From: Halicephalobus mephisto
Taxonomy: Eukaryota; Nematoda; Chromadorea; Rhabditida; Panagrolaimidae
DNA length: 64,000 nucleotides
Reading direction: 5' to 3'
NCBI GenBank assembly: GCA_009193035.1
Contig: SWDT01000223.1
Span: 1-64,000, forward strand
The translations under genes were made by a program, and so were the position numbers. This document shows positions 62,788-64,000 of this stretch, piece after piece. The notes below the pieces were generated by a model that was not told where the DNA came from, made no database searches, and saw only the letters and a list, made by a program, of their open reading frames with translations. Within the stretch, counting starts at the first letter, position 1, and the number at the start of each line of letters is the position of its first letter.

Positions 62788-63302
62788 TCATCCTGTTTCT
62801 GACGGTGATGTATTTGAGAACCCACATATATAAGGATGACTGTAGAAAGCCCAACCGAAACCCCAGTGTCCATCAGCATGCAAAACAGCACAATAAGATG
62901 TGTAAGGAGGAAACGCTCCTCCATTTGTGAAGGTTGTATTCTGTCCATCATCTATATTTTTCCAGACACTACCGATCAAATTCGTAGTTCCAATGAGAAA
63001 CATTTGATTTGGAAACATTGATTCTATTAAGTCTACAAGAATTCAATTAACAAAATCAGATCTAATTTCTTACCGGCTAGGAATGTATTAACAAATGCAT
63101 TTGGAATAGACATTAAATTGCCACCGTAGTCGTATCTACAATGATATTGTGCACTCACAAGATTGTCACCAGTAGTAACCAGAGCGACACAGTCATGTTT
63201 GCTTCCAAGACCAGATGGAATAGCGTAGGTACCATTGGGGCAAGCAGCCATTACTCGGTTATAAACCGAAAATGCCATCAACAAAATCACGATTTTTAAC
63301 AT
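62788..63302 (-). CDS. C-type lectin-like secreted protein, 2 exons
   Basis: Exon 1 is 63,302-63,074 and exon 2 is 63,032-62,788, joined in phase 1 by a 41-base intron (G|gtaaga...cttgtag); 157 residues. A signal peptide (MLKIVILLMAFSVYNRVMA) precedes a short C-type-lectin fold: ACPNGTYAIPSG..HDCVAL, SAQYHCRYDYGGNLMSIPNAFVNTFL, then MFLIGTTNLIGSVWKNIDDG and TSYCAVLHADGHWGF...YICGF. The core WIGL is FLIG and no EPN or QPD calcium-sugar motif is seen, so sugar binding by the usual mode is doubtful. Such small clec proteins are common and fast-evolving in nematodes, and many respond to microbes. The 3' end is repeated at the window edge. Confidence 0.85.
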
Positions 63303-63769
63303 TTTCAAAATCGAAAACTGTTTATTTTCCGTCAGTTCTCAAAAAAGACAATGAAGGAAATGTAGTTGGTAACTGAGCCCATTAAAATCGTTAACACTTT
63401 TATAAGTTCTGGAAAGAGCAATAATGATAACAATAATAGCCCTTTGACGTCCATTAAACAGAGGTTAGATAAATTGAAAATTGCTTTGATTCCTTTTTTG
63501 ACATAAACAAAAAACAACCGAATCCTTGTATTGGCCAATTTTTAATAAGATCCTCATTTAACTTGAAATTCTAACTACACTTTCAAAACTTCTCAAAGAG
63601 ATCAAATAAATATTGTGAAAGATTTTGTAGGTAATAAGAAACCTCATTTTCTAACACAGTATTTTGAATTAATTTAGAAAAAGCTAGTGAAACATTACTG
63701 AGAGAAGGATTTTACTGTTAATTGTTGTGGGAAAGAGCACAGTTAGGAATATTCTAACAAGACTAAAAT

Positions 63770-64000
63770 ATAAATGATTAAGTTTCTTCAAAGAAATTAA
63801 TTTAAATAATTTATTAACTCTAGAATAAAACCTTTGAGAAAAATGAACAATGAGAATTGCTTTTACTTTACAACATTTAGATTTGAAAATTATAGACTAT
63901 TTTGATTTGCATTTTCAATTTATTTAATGAAAATTCATGTTCGAAGTTTTATTGATGTTGTTCATCCTGTTTTTGACGATTATCAGAATCCACAGAGAGA
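63770..64000 (-). CDS. 3' end of a tandem duplicate C-type lectin gene (partial, runs off the window)
   Basis: 63,935-64,000 repeats 62,762-62,830 with changes: the minus strand reads CTC TGT GGA TTC TGA, so this copy ends in CGF-stop where the neighbour continues 11 codons. A following AATAAA and the UTR text (TTCAAAGAAATTAATTT, 63,789 against 62,604) are also shared, so the duplicated unit is about 1.18 kb. Only about six codons are inside the window. Confidence 0.6.

Noticed and set aside
1..64000. tRNA, rRNA and CRISPR features
   Set aside because: No B-box-like GGTTCRANTCC with a foldable partner, no rRNA core sequence and no regular repeat-spacer array was seen; the tandem repeats lack unique spacers.

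Overview
The window is nuclear DNA of a rhabditid-type nematode. It is AT-rich, with many 42-50 base introns, serpentine and C-type-lectin genes, a Patched homologue with a nematode-like tail, a nuclear receptor with a CNGCKG P-box, and probable spliced-leader acceptors just upstream of several start codons. All calls come from reading the sequence; no search was run.

Layout. 0-17 kb is gene-dense. It holds the last exon of a C2H2 zinc-finger gene, a non-autonomous piggyBac-like element (TTAA/CCC...GGG/TTAA), a four-exon LRAT-domain gene, a two-exon serpentine receptor, and two tandem paralogues of an unrecognised cysteine-containing family. The first paralogue has gained about 1,000 residues of intronless coiled coil, broken by three one-base shifts in the same direction. 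The second ends at a TAA followed by 66 more open codons in the same frame. A decayed DEG/ENaC channel fragment follows. 17-23 kb is AT-rich spacer with tandem repeats. 23.0-27.5 kb is a seven-exon Patched gene (about 1,341 codons).

27.9-46.1 kb is a very unusual block of about 18 kb made of degenerate AT-rich minisatellites, several with hairpin-forming units. The first coding exon of a nuclear hormone receptor (39,194-39,271) sits inside it and is joined across a 7.5 kb intron to the DNA-binding/ligand-binding exons at 46.8-49.2 kb. One tandem array (70-base period) lies inside a Tigger/pogo-like terminal inverted repeat element.

49-62 kb is repeat-rich. It contains composite arrays, small inverted-repeat elements, a minus-strand 22-mer that matches the nematode SL1 leader at 21 of 22 positions, and three small minus-strand genes. 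Two of these share an intron position and an exon 2 of exactly 162 bases, and their C-terminus resembles the nematode SPK domain. A Polinton/Maverick-type protease relic is split by a 279-base solo LTR with a CTCT target duplication. The end of the window holds a possible secreted cysteine-rich peptide gene and a C-type-lectin gene with the tail of a tandem duplicate.

There is no operon-like logic. The main stories are domain capture in the paralogue pair, growth of minisatellites around a receptor gene, and turnover of small DNA elements. Several coding frames are broken by single-base shifts in or beside homopolymers, so some apparent pseudogenes may reflect assembly errors.
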